From positions 1,426,001 through 1,490,000 of the forward strand of contig NZ_CP106855.1 of NCBI RefSeq assembly GCF_002209355.2: a DNA stretch of 64,000 nt, given 5' to 3'. How positions within the stretch are numbered: the first letter of the stretch is position 1; every line of letters begins with the position of its first letter. The translations under genes and the position numbers were made by a program. The notes beneath the pieces are model-generated. The model searched no databases, was not told the DNA's origin, and saw nothing but the letters and a program-made list of their open reading frames with translations. Origin of the DNA: Bdellovibrio sp. SKB1291214. Lineage in GTDB: Bacteria > Bdellovibrionota > Bdellovibrionia > Bdellovibrionales > Bdellovibrionaceae. Positions 63,770 to 64,000 of this stretch are shown here, piece by piece.

Positions 63770-64000
63770 ATGGGAATGGGTGGCGGCGGCGGGAAAAAAT
63801 CCCGCGCGACATTAAGCGAAATCAACGTAACGCCCCTGGTGGACGTGATGTTGGTTCTTCTGATCATGTTCATGGTGACGACACCTTTGATGCAACAGGG
63901 GATTGACGTTGATCTTCCAAAAACATCCGCTTCGGGTGTGGAAATGAATGAAGAACCCTTTGTATTGGTAATTGGTCACGATCAAAAAATGACGATTGCT
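63770..64000 (+). CDS. tolR: TolR/ExbD-type protein (truncated by window edge)
   Basis: These are the first 77 codons. A Gly-rich start (MGMGGGGGKKSRA) leads to LSEINVTPLVDVMLVLLIMFMVTTPLMQQGIDVDLPKT, the full TolR/ExbD transmembrane block with the key proton-carrying Asp in PLVDVML. It begins 3 bases after the tolQ stop. The rest lies beyond the right edge. Confidence 0.95.
   Translation, partial: MGMGGGGGKKSRATLSEINVTPLVDVMLVLLIMFMVTTPLMQQGIDVDLPKTSASGVEMNEEPFVLVIGHDQKMTIA

Overview
The window reads as chromosomal DNA from a predatory or predator-related member of the Bdellovibrionota (Bdellovibrio-like). This is an inference from gene content, not a database match: a TIGR02147-family gene, a PrkA/YeaH/SpoVR stress operon, many small signal-peptide proteins and lipoproteins, moderate GC and dense gene packing. 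No IS element, prophage, CRISPR array or rRNA operon is visible. About 70 protein genes, one tRNA and one 6S RNA can be supported. secA runs off the left edge and tolR off the right edge.

Layout. 1-9.8 kb: secA (partial), trmL, a cyclotransferase-like gene, the nitrogen pair glnB and glnA with a lysine-free GcvH-like acidic protein, a DMT transporter, a parvulin, an aldehyde reductase and several small secreted proteins. 9.8-13.1 kb: a tRNA(CAU) with a duplicated 3' end and a pilin-like gene remnant, a P-loop kinase-like protein, a thioesterase, a GFA protein and a truncated TIGR02147-like gene behind a perfect palindrome. 13.1-17.9 kb (minus): the macromolecular synthesis cluster rpsU-yqeY-dnaG-rpoD, with a long inverted repeat between yqeY and dnaG. 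17.9-23.6 kb: a secreted zincin coupled to a TadA-Nudix fusion, lipoproteins, a response regulator and a SUI1/YciH factor. 23.6-28.4 kb: prkA-yeaH-spoVR. 28.4-36.3 kb: lipoproteins, a large TPR protein, a GspG-like protein, a PhaR-like regulator, LpoB with a COG3014 protein, and a stand-alone RadC-like JAB protein.

36.3-46 kb holds an archaic-type chaperone-usher pilus locus (major subunit, SCPU-like tip, usher, chaperone and a very small subunit-like protein). It lies directly downstream of an ECF-like sigma gene, a membrane anti-sigma-like gene and a sensor histidine kinase, all on the same strand with overlapping or closely spaced genes. This suggests envelope signalling and surface pili are co-expressed. 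mreB lies upstream with its own promoter.

46-55 kb: glpD, small enzymes, aminopeptidase P, a patatin-like lipoprotein with its nucleophile replaced, and the conserved xseA-xseB-ispA-tlyA cluster. 55.4-55.6 kb encodes a convincing 6S RNA with its own promoter, followed by an orphan AbrB-like gene. 56-62 kb is a complete SUF operon (Rrf2 regulator, sufB, sufC, sufD, sufS, nfu). 62-64 kb is a degenerate GDPD-like membrane protein followed by tolQ and tolR.

The most unusual structures are two perfect inverted repeats, about 39 kb apart, that share the same outer arm (AGGTAACAGTTCCCTTTTT) and sit at gene stop codons; the lysine-free lipoyl-fold protein after glnA; the TadA-Nudix fusion; and the pilus/sigma/kinase gene train.
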